Below, one piece after another: positions 11,194 to 23,100 of a stretch of DNA of 64,000 bases; the first letter of the stretch is position 1; the number at the start of each line of letters is the position of its first letter. The position numbers and the translations under genes were made by a program. Source of the stretch: Imbricaverruca yamaguchii (lineage: Eukaryota; Arthropoda; Thecostraca; Neoverrucidae). The stretch spans positions 574,001-638,000 of the forward strand of contig JAOTOL010001624.1 of assembly GCA_034440575.1 (NCBI GenBank), written 5' to 3'. Below the pieces are notes generated by a model. The model had not been told where the DNA came from. It saw only the letters and a list, made by a program, of their open reading frames with translations, and made no database searches.

Positions 11194-14100
11194 GTAAGTG
11201 AGGTGATTCTGGCCGTCGCAGCGGCCGTGTCAGTGGGATGATTCTGGACCTGGTAGTGTGTCCAGTGACCGTCGCAGCGGCCGTGTCAGTGGGATGATTC
11301 TGGACCTGGTAGTGTGTCCAGTGACCGTCGCAGCGGCCGTGTCAGTAGGATGATTCTGGGTCTGGTGGTGCCTCCAGTGACCGTCGCAGCGGCCGTGTCA
11401 GTGGGATGATTCTAACCGTCAGAGCGGCCGTGTAAGTGGGATGATTATGGGCCTGGCGGTGCGTCCAGTGACCGTCAGAGCGGCCGTGTAAGTGAGATGA
11501 TTCTAACCGTCAGAGCGGCCGTGTCGGTGGGATGATTCTGGGCCTGGCGGTGTGTCCAGTGACCGTCGCAACGGCCGTGTAAGGCTGCCAGCTGGTTAGT
11601 TAGCTATTGGGGTTTTAAGGGCACATCGACTGCAGTGGTCATGCAGCGCTCAGTAAGACTGTCAGCGATAGTCGGAGAGGTGAGATAGATGTCTGCTGTA
11701 GTTTAGTGATGGATGGGTGTTTTTTTTCCCGGTAGTTTGGCACTGGAGTCGACCTCCGCCCACCTAGTTGAGATTTATTAATTATTTTGGCTTCCGGGCG
11801 CCTCAACTGAATCAGGTGACATGGCTCCCGGGCGGCTAGGTGGCCCACCTGAAACAGCTCCTGAACGAGGATTAGGGGCCTCAACTGAGCCAGGTGGCAT
11901 GGCTCCAGGACGGGTAGGTGGTCCACCTGAGACAGCTGCTCAACGACCAGGTTAGCATGCGAACTGGTTTGTCTATTCCAGAGCGAGGGAGATGATGGGC
12001 GGACAGCCAAGTAAAACAGTTTCGGACTCGTAGTCCCGGAGCGGTCCCGGAGCAGTCACCGAGCAGTCCCGGAGTAGTCCCGGAGCGGTCCCGGAGCAGT
12101 CCCGGAGCAGTCCCGGAGCGGTCCCGGAGCAGTCCCGGAGCAGTCCCGGAGCGGTCCCGGAGCAGTCCCGGAGCGGTCCCGGAGCAGTCACCGAGCGGTC
12201 CCGGAGCAGTCCCCGAGCAGTCCCGGAGTAGTCCCGGAGCGGTCCCGGAGCAGTCCCGGAGCAGTCCCGGAGCAGTCCCGGAGCAGTCCCGGAGCAGTCC
12301 CGGAGCGGTCCCGGAGCAGTCCCGGAGTAGTCCCGGAGCAGTCCCGGAGCAGTCCCGGAGTAGTCCCGGAGCAGTCCCGGAGCGGTCCCGGAGCAGTCCC
12401 GGAGTAGTCCCGGAGCAGTCCCGGAGTAGTCCCGGAGCGGTCCCGGAGCAGTCCCGGAGTAGTCCCGGAGCAGTCCCGAGAGCAGTCCCGGAGCGGTCCC
12501 GGAGCAGTCCCGAGCAGTCCGGGTAGTCCCGGAGCGGTCCCGGGGCAGTCCCGGAGCGGTCCCGGAGCAGTCCCGGAGCAGTCCGGCAGTCCCGGAGCGG
12601 TCCCGGAGCAGTCCCGGAGTCCCGGGCGTCCCGGAGCGGTCCCGGAGCAGTCCCGGAGCAGTCCCGGAGCGGTCCCGGAGCAGTCCCGGAGCGGTCCCGG
12701 AGCAGTCCCGGAGCAGTCCCGGAGCAGTCCCGGAGCGGTCCCGGAGCGGTCCCGGAGCGGTCCCGGAGCAGTCCCCGAGCAGTCCCGGAGCAGTCCCGGA
12801 GCAGTCCCGGAGCAGTCCCGGAGCGGTCCCGGAGCAGTCCCGGAGCGGTCCCGGAGCGGTCCCGGAGCAGTCCCGGAGCGGTCCCGGAGCAGTCCCGGAG
12901 CGGTCCCGGAGCAGTCCCGGAGCGGTCCCGGAGCAGTCCCGGAGCAGTCCCGGAGCGGTCCCGGAGCGGTCCCGGAGCGGTCCCGGAGCGGTCCCGGAGC
13001 GGTCCCGGATCTGTCCCGGAGCAGTCCCGGAGCGGTCCCGGAGCGGTCCCGGAGCAGTCCCGGAGCAGTCCCGGAGCGGTCCCGGAGCGGTCCCGGAGCA
13101 GTCCCGGAACAGTCCCGGAGCGGTCCCGGAGCAGTCCCGGAGCAGTCCCGGAGCGGTCCCGGAGCAGTCCCGGAGCGGTCCCGGAGCAGTCCCGGAGCGG
13201 TCCCGGAGCGGTCCCGGAGCGGTCGGAATAGAGGCGTCACTACAGCCGTTTTGGCCACGACCGACCAATGTCCTAGCTAACCAGAAGTACCGCCGAGCCG
13301 CTATAGTAGCTGGACGGGCGGACGAGCGACTGCCCATGACGCCGCCTCGCTGTGGCACGTGCTGTCGTCATCACCATCGCACGGCCAGGCCCGACCCGGC
13401 TCGGCCCGGCTCGGCCCGCTGGTGTATCACGTGCCGACACAGTCGCAGGGCCCGGCTCGGGCCGCTGGTGTATCACGTGCCGTCACAGTCGCAGGGCCCG
13501 GCTCTGCCCGCTGGTGTAGCACGTGCCGTTACAGTCGCAGGGCCCGGCTCGGCCCGCTGGTGTATCACGTGCCGTCACAGTCGCAGGGCCCGGCTCGGCC
13601 CGCTGGTGTAGCACGTGCCGTCACAGTCGCAGGGCCCGGCTCGGTCCGCTGGTGCAGCACGTGCCGTCACAGTCGCAGGGCCCGGCTCTGCCCGCTGGCC
13701 GTGTCGCGCTCGTGCCGACATTCCAGCGCAACATCTTATGGTCTGTCCACACGCGTTCTGCGCTCGATGCGTTTTGGGCGTATTTTTGGCGGAGCGATGT
13801 TTATTTTTACCGGTGTCGCCGTGGCGGCGGCGGTGGCGGCGACAGCTGCCAGCTGCCAACTCCGCCGCCAGACGCGCCCCCGAGCGGGCGGACCCGGCCG
13901 TGTGACGTCACACGCACTCCGTCACCTCTGGCCCGCCACACATGGCTCGGCCGGCGGCGCTGGGCGGCCGTCACAGTCGCCCGCCTGGTTGTGGTTCAGT
14001 GGGTGGCGCCGGTGGGACCCGGTGCTGGTGCTGGTGCTGGTGCCGGTGCTGGTGCTGGTGCCAGTGCCGGTGCCGGTGCCGGTGCTGGTGCCGGACCACT

Positions 14101-17100
14101 CCGTCACACCCGACACCGATGGGCAGTGATAGGCCGAGTGTCAAGTTTGCGTCATTGTGCGCTATCGTTGTCCTTGATATTAACATCGACACTTGGATGC
14201 TGCAGTTGGAATTTGCATCACTATTAGTCGTTCCGTGTACTGCAACATGTGCCGCTGGCAGTACAGCGGGAGCGACCAAGCTGCCAAGGCTGCATCACCA
14301 GTGGCCACCGTGTTCACGGGCCGCATCACCAGTTACCACCGTATATACGGCTGGTGGTGTTTGACATAGCGAATGGACTCCGGTGGTGTCAGTTGTGGAC
14401 GACAGTGAGAGACGTGAACTGGTGTGGTGGGGGGTTGACTGTGAGGGACGTGACCTGGTGTGGGGGGTGGGTGGGGCGGACTGTGAGGGACGTGACCTGG
14501 TGTGGTGGCGGGCGGACTGTGGGGACGTGACCTGGTGTGGTCGCGGGCGGACTGTGAGGGACGTGACCTGGTGTGGTGGCGGGCGGACTGTGAGGGATGA
14601 CGTGACCTGGTGTGTGGTGGGCGGACTGTGAGGGACGTGACCTGGTGTGGTGGTGGGGGGGGCGGACTGTGAGGGACGTGACCTGGTGTGGTGGCGGGCG
14701 GACTGTGGGGGGACGTGACCTGGTGTGGTGGCGGCGGACTGTGAGGGACGTGACCTGGTGTGGTGGTGGGCGGACTGTGAGGGACGTGACCTGGTGTGGT
14801 GCGGTGGGGACTGTGAGGGACGTGACCTGGTGTGGTGGCGGGCGGACTGTGAGGGACGTGACCTGGTGTGGTGGCGGGCGGACTGTGAGGGACGTGACCT
14901 GGTGTGGTGGGCGGACTGTGAGGGACGTGACCTGGTGTGGTGGCGGGCGGACTGTGAGGGACGTGACCTGGTGTGGTGGCGGGCGGACTGTGAGGGACGT
15001 GACCTGGTGTGGTGGCGGGCGGACTGTGAGGGGACGTGACCTGGTGTGGTGGCGGGCGGACTGTGAGGGACGTGACCTGGTGTGGTGGCGGGCGGACTGT
15101 GAGGGACGTGACCTGGTGTGGTGGCGGGCGGACTGTGAGGGACGTGACCTGGTGTGGTGGCGGGCGGACTGTGAGGGACGTGACCTGGTGTGGTGGTGGG
15201 CGGACTGTGAGAGGACGTGACCCTGGTGTGTGGGCGGACTGTGAGGGGACGTGACCTGTGAGGGACGTGACCTGGTGTGGTGGGCGGACTGTGAGGGACG
15301 TGACCTGGTGTGGTGGTGGGCGGACTGTGAGGGACGTGACCTGGTGTGGTGGGCGGACTGTGAGGGACGTGACCTGGTGTGGTGGTGGGCGGACTGTGAG
15401 GGACGTGACCTGGTGTGGTGGTGGGCGGACTGTGGGACGTGGACCTGTGGTGACCTGGTGTGGTGGCGGGCGGACTGTGAGGGACGTGACCTTGGCGGGG
15501 CTGTGAGGACGTGACCTGGTGGGCGGACTGTGAGGGACGTGACCTGGTGTGGTGGTGGCGGGCGGACTGTGAGGGACGTGACCTGGTGTGGTGGTGGCGG
15601 ACTGGGGACGTGACCTGGTGTGGGGCGGTTGACCTGGTGTGGTGGTGGGCGGACTGTGAGGGACGTGACCTGGTGTGGTGGGCGGACTGTGAGGGACGTG
15701 ACCTGGTGTGGTGGGGGGGACGTGACCTGGTGTGGTGGTGGGCGGACTGTGAGGGACGTGACCTGGTGTGGGTGGGGGCGGACTGTGAGGGACGTGACCT
15801 GGTGGTGGCGGGCGGACTGTGAGGGACGTGACCTGGTGTGGTGGCGGGCGGACTGTGAGGGACGTGACCTGGTGGGTGGGGCTGTGAGGGACGTGACCTG
15901 GTGTGGTGGGGGGGACCTGGGACGTGGCTGGGGCGGACTGTGAGGGACGTGACCTGGTGTGGTGGCGGGCGGACTGTGAGGGACGTGACCTGGTGTGGTG
16001 GTGGGCGGACTGTGAGGGACGTGACCTGGTGTGTGTGGGGTGTGTGGGACGTGACCTGGTGGTGGTGGGCGGACTGTGAGGGACGTGACCTGGTGTGGTG
16101 GTGGGCGGACTGTGAGGGACGTGACCTGGTGAGGGACGTGACCTGGGCGGACTGTGAGGGACGTGACCTGGTGTGGTGGTGGGCGGACTGAGGGACGTGA
16201 CCTGTTGTGGTGGCAGGCGGACTGTGAGGGACGTGACCTGGTGTGGTGGGCGGACTGTGAGGGACGTGACCTGGTGTGGTGGCGGGCGGACTGTGAGGGA
16301 CGTGACCTGGTGTGGTGGGTGGACCGTGGGAGACGTGACCTGGTGCGGTGGTGTGCGGACTGTGAGGGACGTGACCTGGTGTGGTGGTGGGCGGACTGTG
16401 AGGGACGTGACCTGGGTGGGGGACTGTGAGGGACGTGACCTGGTGGTGGGGGCGGACTGTGAGGGACGTGACCTGGTGCGGCGGGCGGACTGTGAGGGAC
16501 GTGGCCTGGTGTGGTGTGGGGGGAGGACTGTGAGGGACGTGACCTTGTGGTGGTGGGGGGACTGTGAGGGACGTGACCTGGTGTGGTGGTGGGCGGACTG
16601 TGAGGGACGTGACCTGGTGTGGTGGTGGGCGGACTGTGAGGGACGTGACCTGGTGTGGTGGGCGGACTGTGAGGGACGTGACCTGGTGTGGTGGCAGGCG
16701 GACTGTGAGGGACGTGACCTGTTGTGGTGGCAGGCGGACTGTGAGGGACGTGACCTGGTGTGGTGGGCGGACTGTGAGGGACGTGACCTGGTGTGGTGGC
16801 GGGCGGACTGTGAGGGACGTGACCTGGTGTGGTGGGTGGACCGTGGGAGACGTGACCTGGTGCGGTGGTGTGCGGACTGTGAGGGACGTGACCTGGTGTG
16901 GTGGTGGGCGGACTGTGAGGGACGTGACCTGGTGTGGGGGGCGGACTGTGAGGGACGTGACCTGGTGCGGCGGGCGGACTGTGAGGGACGTGGCCTGGTG
17001 TGGTGTGGGGGGGGACTGTGAGGGACGTGACCTGGTGTGGTGGGGGGGGGGGACTGTGAGGCACGTGACCTGGTGCGGTGGGCGGACCGTGGGAGACCGT

Positions 17101-20100
17101 CCCCGGCTGGACGGGTGGTACCAGACGTGATGTGACCCACGGACGGCCGCGCCGTACAGCCGGCTCGGCCGGGGCTGGACAGGTGGTGTCGGACACAGAG
17201 GGTGGGTCAGAGAGTGGGTCGGTCGGGGCTAGGCAGGTGGTGTCGGACACAGAGGGTGGGTCAGAGGCGGTCGCCGGTGGCAGGATGTGGACAGTGGCCG
17301 GCCTGGTCAGTGGTATGCTGTGGTGCGCCGGCCGGCCGACGGTGTCACCGTGCCAGCTGTGTGTGCTGCGCCACCAGACTGCGGTAGTAATCCGCGGCTT
17401 AGTGTCAACCGGCCAGTCGACGCGCCACAAAAATCCCGCACCGTCGCGACTGTGCGGGACGACGCGTCGTCCCGCATAGTGGTGGTCACGATGTGGTCGG
17501 CCTCCCGCTGACAGTCTGGTGCCCCGCCGAGCAGTCTCCCACTGACAGTCTGGTGCCCCGCCGAGCAGTCTCCCACTGACAGTCTGGTGCCCCACCGGTC
17601 GGTATCCCACTGACAGTCTGATGCAACCCCCACCGCACCCACAAGGTCACTTCCATTAATATTCTGATGTCTTCCAGGTCCATCTCCCACTAATAGTCTG
17701 ATATCACATCAGTCTTCCACTTATAGTCTGTCTCCAGGGCAGGTCTACCAATATGGAATGATGTTGATATTGAGGTATGGTGTTCCCCAGATTGATCCGC
17801 CACTGATTGTGTTATTCCCCAGGTTGGTTCCCCACTGATTGCCTGTTTTCCCCCAGATCGGTCTCCCACTGATTGTTATCCCTCAGATTGATCTCCCACT
17901 GATTGTCTGTTATCCCCCAGATTGGTCTCCCACCCTCCACTGTTTTCCCCCAGATCGGTCTCCCACTGATTGTTATCCCTCAGATTGATCTGCCACTGAT
18001 TGTCTGTTATCCCCCAGATTGATCTGCCACTGATTGTCTGTTATCCCCCAGATCGGTCTCCCACTGATTGTTGTCCCCCAGATTGATCTGCCACTGATTG
18101 TCTGTTATCCCCCAGATTGATCTGCCACTGATTGTCTGTTATCCCCCAGATCGGTCTCCCACTGATTGTTGTCCCCCAGATTGATCTGCCACTGATTGTC
18201 TGTTATCCCCCAGATTGGTCTCCCACTGATTGTTGTCCCTCAGATTGATCTGCCACTGATTGTCTGTTATCCCCCAGATCGGTCTCCCACTGATTGTTAT
18301 CCCCCAGATTGATCTGCCACTGATTGTCTGTTATCCCCCAGATTGATCTGCCACTGATTGTCTGTTATCCCCCAGATCGGTCTCCCACTGATTGTTGTCC
18401 CCCAGATTGATCTGCCACTGATTGTCTGTTATCCCCCAGATTGGTCTCCCACTGATTGTTGTCCCTCAGATTGATCTGCCACTGATTGTCTGTTATCCCC
18501 CAGATCGGTCTCCCACTGATTGTTATCCCCCAGATTGATCTGCCACTGATTGTCTGTTATCCCCCAGATTGGTCTCCCACTGATTGTTGTCCCTCAGATT
18601 GATCTGCCACTGATTGTCTGTTATCCCCCAGATCGGTCTCCCACTGATTGTTATCCCCCAGATTGATCTGCCACTGATTGTCTGTTATCCCCCAGATCGG
18701 TCTCCCACTGATTGTTATCCCTCAGATTGATCTGCCACTGATTGTCTGTTATCCCCCAGATTGGTCTCCCACCCTCCACTGTTATCCCCCAGATCGGTCT
18801 CCCACTGATTGTTATCCCTCAGATTGATCTGCCGCTGATTGTCTGTTATCCCCCAGATTGATCTCCCACTGATTGTCTGTTATCCCTCAGATTGATCTCC
18901 CACTGATTGTCTGTTATCCCCCAGATTGGTCTCCCACTGATTGTTATCCCTCAGATTGATCTGCCACTGATTGTCTGTTATCCCCCAGATCGGTCTCCCA
19001 CTGATTGTTATCCCTCAGATTGATCTGCCACTGATTGTCTGTTATCCCCCAGATTGATCTCCCACTGATTGTCTGTTATCCCTCAGATTGATCTCCCACT
19101 GATTGTCTGTTATCCCCCAGATTGGTCTCCCACTGATTGTTGTCCCTCAGATTGATCTGCCACTGATTGTCTGTTTTCCCCCAGATCGGTCTCCCACTGA
19201 TTGTTATCCCTCAGATTGATCTCCCACTGATTGTCTGTTATCCCCCAGATTGATCTGCCACTGATTGTCTGTTATCCCCCAGATCGGTCTCCCACTGATT
19301 GTTATCCCTCAGATTGATCTGCCACTGATTGTCTGTTATCCCCCAGATTGGTCTCCCACCCTCCACTGTTATCCCCCAGATCGGTCTCCCACTGATTGTT
19401 ATCCCTCAGATTGATCTGCCACTGATTGTCTGTTATCCCCCAGATTGATCTCCCACTGATTGTCTGTTATCCCTCAGATTGATCTCCCACTGATTGTCTG
19501 TTATCCCCCAGATTGGTCTCCCACTGATTGTTGTCCCTCAGATTGATCTGCCACTGATTGTCTGTTTTCCCCCAGATCGGTCTCCCACTGATTGTTATCC
19601 CTCAGATTGATCTCCCACTGATTGTCTGTTATCCCCCAGATTGGTCTCCCACCCTCCACGCTCGGTCCGTTCAGCAACGTACAAGGAAACGACTGCTCCA
19701 ACCTCAGCACTGGTAAGTGGACGCACTGGCCTGGCTCCGCCAGAGCTACACCGCGCCCGCGTGTTCGCTCCGCCCGGGTTTCGCCATGTCTGTTGTATCT
19801 CCCTAGTATCTCGCGTGCCCAATGTGATGAAACATAGTATCCCCGTTGCGTGTAGCTTTCGATCTTGTTTACCCAAGACGAAGATCCCCCGTCTCGGGGG
19901 ATCATCCCCTCACCACCACCAGGTTTCCCGCGGATGTTGATAAAACAGCTCGCTGCAGATCCCCGCAGCACGCCGAAATTTGGCCCACCTTTTGCCACAT
20001 CAATTTAGCGTGTTATTTTGCAAGATCAGGTCATCTGCGGACAACGAGTTATTCAAGGTCAAGTGAGGTCACTTCCCAAAAATGGTCGACTAGTCGTCAC

Positions 20101-23100
20101 GCTTTAATTGAATTTTGACAGACAGGTATTGGTTGCTAAATGGCTACAGTTCTGCATGCGTCGCAAGTCTTCAATACATTTTAAGAATCCACCATACTTC
20201 TATTTTCTTTCATGCTGTAGGTCTTCCCACGTCAGGCAAATACGGAGTGTTTTAATATTATTTCAGACTAATGGGAAGTTAGTCCATTCTACTTCTGGCC
20301 ATAACGTGATGGGTGTGTTGTATTTGTACTTTTTATTGCACCCTTTGGTGGTTTCTTAGGGGAATTTGGTCCCCCTGCTGGTTGGAAATACTCTTTAAGA
20401 CTAAACTGTCCCTGGCAGCCGGGGTACCCCTTGGAGCTCGAGGCCCCTGGAAGCTGGACAAGTCAATAGACCTAGATGGCGTCTGAATGGTGGATGGCTC
20501 AGGAAGTTTAAAGACCTCTGTTAAGGAATACGGGGTACTCCTCTTGAGTGTCCCTTGGAGCTCGATGAGCCCGAGAGTGGGAAGGCTCCTGGAAGATTTA
20601 GAAGCCCCGGGTAGTTTGAGGGCCCTGGGATCCTGTGGGGACCTTTTCCAGGGATTCGGAAAAAGGACGAACGTTCAGGGTCGAATATATCCCCAACTCT
20701 TGTTTCCAGATGTCAAGTTATATTACTCTCAAGAGCCCGGCCTTAATTTGTTGCTGCCATTCAATGCTTCCCCTGGATCAATCGGGAAAGGCCTGGATGC
20801 CCGTATCAGGTCGAATTCTCAGTGTATCTGGATGGCCTATATTAGCTGGAGAAGCGTATATAATGCACTCTGAGTGTGTAAACCTAGTGCAAAACAATTG
20901 GATGAGCTGTATCATATATGACACTCGAACCTTACATGCGAGTCTTTTGCAAGACCATCTTAAAGTGTTCAGACGCTTTGATTGCTACTATTATGCTTAC
21001 GAACATCTAGTCTTCACGAACCTTTAGCTCTACTAGTCTCTGACTTTGTGAACGTTTAACTTCGCAAACATTTCACCTTTCGAACATTTAACTTTACGAG
21101 CATATAACTATGCAAACATACACTTTGATAGCTTTTTTGCGATGCGGTCCTCATGCAGTACGACCTTGTTGGATATAAACTTAATGCTATGCAAGTCGTT
21201 GCACAGGAACGTTTGCATCTGGTGCGATACTTGCGAACTTCCCTCCGTAGAGCGGGTTGGGCGTCGGCTCTGCCGGAGTGTGTTGCTGTCTGAGTGCGTG
21301 ATGCTGTCTTGAGGGCGTTGCAGTGTGTGTGCGCGTGTGTGCGTGGGTGTGTGTGCGTGGGTGTGTGTGCGTGTGTGCGTGGTTGTGTGTGCGTGGCTGT
21401 GTGTGCGTGGGTGTGTGTGCGTGAGCGTGTGCGTGTGCGTGTGTGTGTGTGTCTGTCTGTGTCTGTGTCTGTGTCTGCGTCTGTGTGTGTTGCTGTATGT
21501 GAGTGTGTTGCTGTATGTGTGTGAGTGTGAGTGTTGCTGTATGTGTGTGAGTGTGTTGCTGTATGTGTGTGAGTGTGAGTGTGTTGCTGTCTGTGTGTGA
21601 GTGTGAGTGTGTTGCTGTCTGTGTGTGAGTGTGAGTGTGTTGCTGTCTGTGTGTGAGTGCGAGTGTGTTGCTGTCTGTGTGTGAGAGTGTTGCTGTCTGG
21701 GTGTGAGTGTTGCTGTCTGGGTGTGAGAGTGTTGCTGTCTGGGTGTGAGTGTGTTGCTGTCTGGGTGTGAGTGTGTTTCTGTCTGGGTGTGAGAGTGTTG
21801 CTGTCTGGGTGTGAGTGTGTTGCTGTCTGGGTGTGAGTGTGTTGCTGTCTGTGTGTGAGAGTGTTGCTGTCTGGGTGTGAGTGTGTTGCTGTCTGGGTGT
21901 GAGAGTGTTGCTGTCTGGGTGTGTGAGTGTTGCTGTCTGGGTGTGTGAGTGTTGCTGTCTGGGTGTGAGTGTTGCTGTCTGGGTGTGAGAGTGTTGCTGT
22001 CTGGGTGTGAGTGTGTTGCTGTCTGGGTGTGGGTGTGTTGCTGTCTGGGTGTGAGGGTGTTGCTGTCTGGATGTGAGTGTGTTGCTGTCTGGGTGTGAGT
22101 GTGTTGCTGTCTGGGTGTGAGTGTGTTGCTGTCTGGGTGTGAGTGTGTTGCTGTCTGTGTGTGAGTGTGAGTGTGTTGCTGTCTGTGTGTGAGTGTGAAT
22201 GTGTTGCTGTCTGTGTGTGAGTGCGAGTGTGTTGCTGTCTGTGTGTGAGGGTGTTGCTGTCTGGGTGTGAGGGTGTTGCTCTCTGGGTGTGAGTGTGTTG
22301 CTGTCTGGGTGTGAGGGTGTTGCTGTCTGTGTGTGAGTGTGTTGCTGTCTGGATATGAGAGTGTTGCTGTCTGGGTGTGAATGTGTTGCTGTCTGGGTGT
22401 GAGTGTGTTGCTGTCTGGGTGTGAGGGTGTTGCTCTCTGGGTGTGAGTGTGTTGCTGTCTGGATGTGAGAGTGTTGCTGTCTGGATGTGAGAGTGTTGCT
22501 GTCTGGGTGTGAATGTGATGGGTTGGGTGCGAGTGTGATTCAGTCCCACTCCGCACCAGCTGACAGCCGGATATGGTCGTCCTCCACCGTCCTGTCCCGA
22601 TAGCTGTGCTCATACTGCGACTCATGGACATATCGTGAATGAGCACCAAGCTGGGCGCGGTATGACCAACGCAGTCGATGCGCCCGCAAGCCCAAACAAC
22701 CAACCAACCAATGAGCACCAGGTCCCCAGTCAAAGTCTGCCGAAGACAATATTTTCCAGAAACAACCAGTTCACCAGCGTACCGAGAGTAGATCCTGGAA
22801 GCCTATACCCTTAGGATTTGATTTTTTAATCTAGGAAAAAGAACGAACCCTATGTCCTCTTGGCAAGTGTTTACCCCGAAAATAGTGGTCCTGAACATAA
22901 AAACCACACCCTATTCCCGCCATTCAACTGCGACAAAAAATCGGTGGTCTTCACCCATCCAGAGACACGGTGGGAATTATCGTGCGTGCCCAGTATCAGC
23001 CTAATGCTGCATCTTACGGTATCAACTTGTCATACTCCACCCCAGTCTTCCTTGCTTTCTCTAGGTACTTTTCCCATCTCCTTCACTCTATAGTCCTAAA

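Noticed and set aside
12188..13358. Minus-strand frame of [11 protein letters not shown] repeats
   Set aside because: 11-bp array with 11-residue period; no unique sequence inside.
14389..17610. Minus-strand open frames of about 935 and 1,070 codons
   Set aside because: They follow a 36-bp array whose period is a multiple of three. Their residues are a 12-residue repeat in every frame, with no domain and no splice or start context.
17500..19660. CRISPR-like array
   Set aside because: Regular 30/34-bp periodicity, but no unique spacers; it is tandem repeat in an animal intron. The other arrays likewise lack spacers.
19675..19712. Shorter exon 2 using the acceptor GTTCAG at 19674
   Set aside because: The length (38 nt) does not connect the phase 0 end of exon 1 with the phase 1 start of exon 3.
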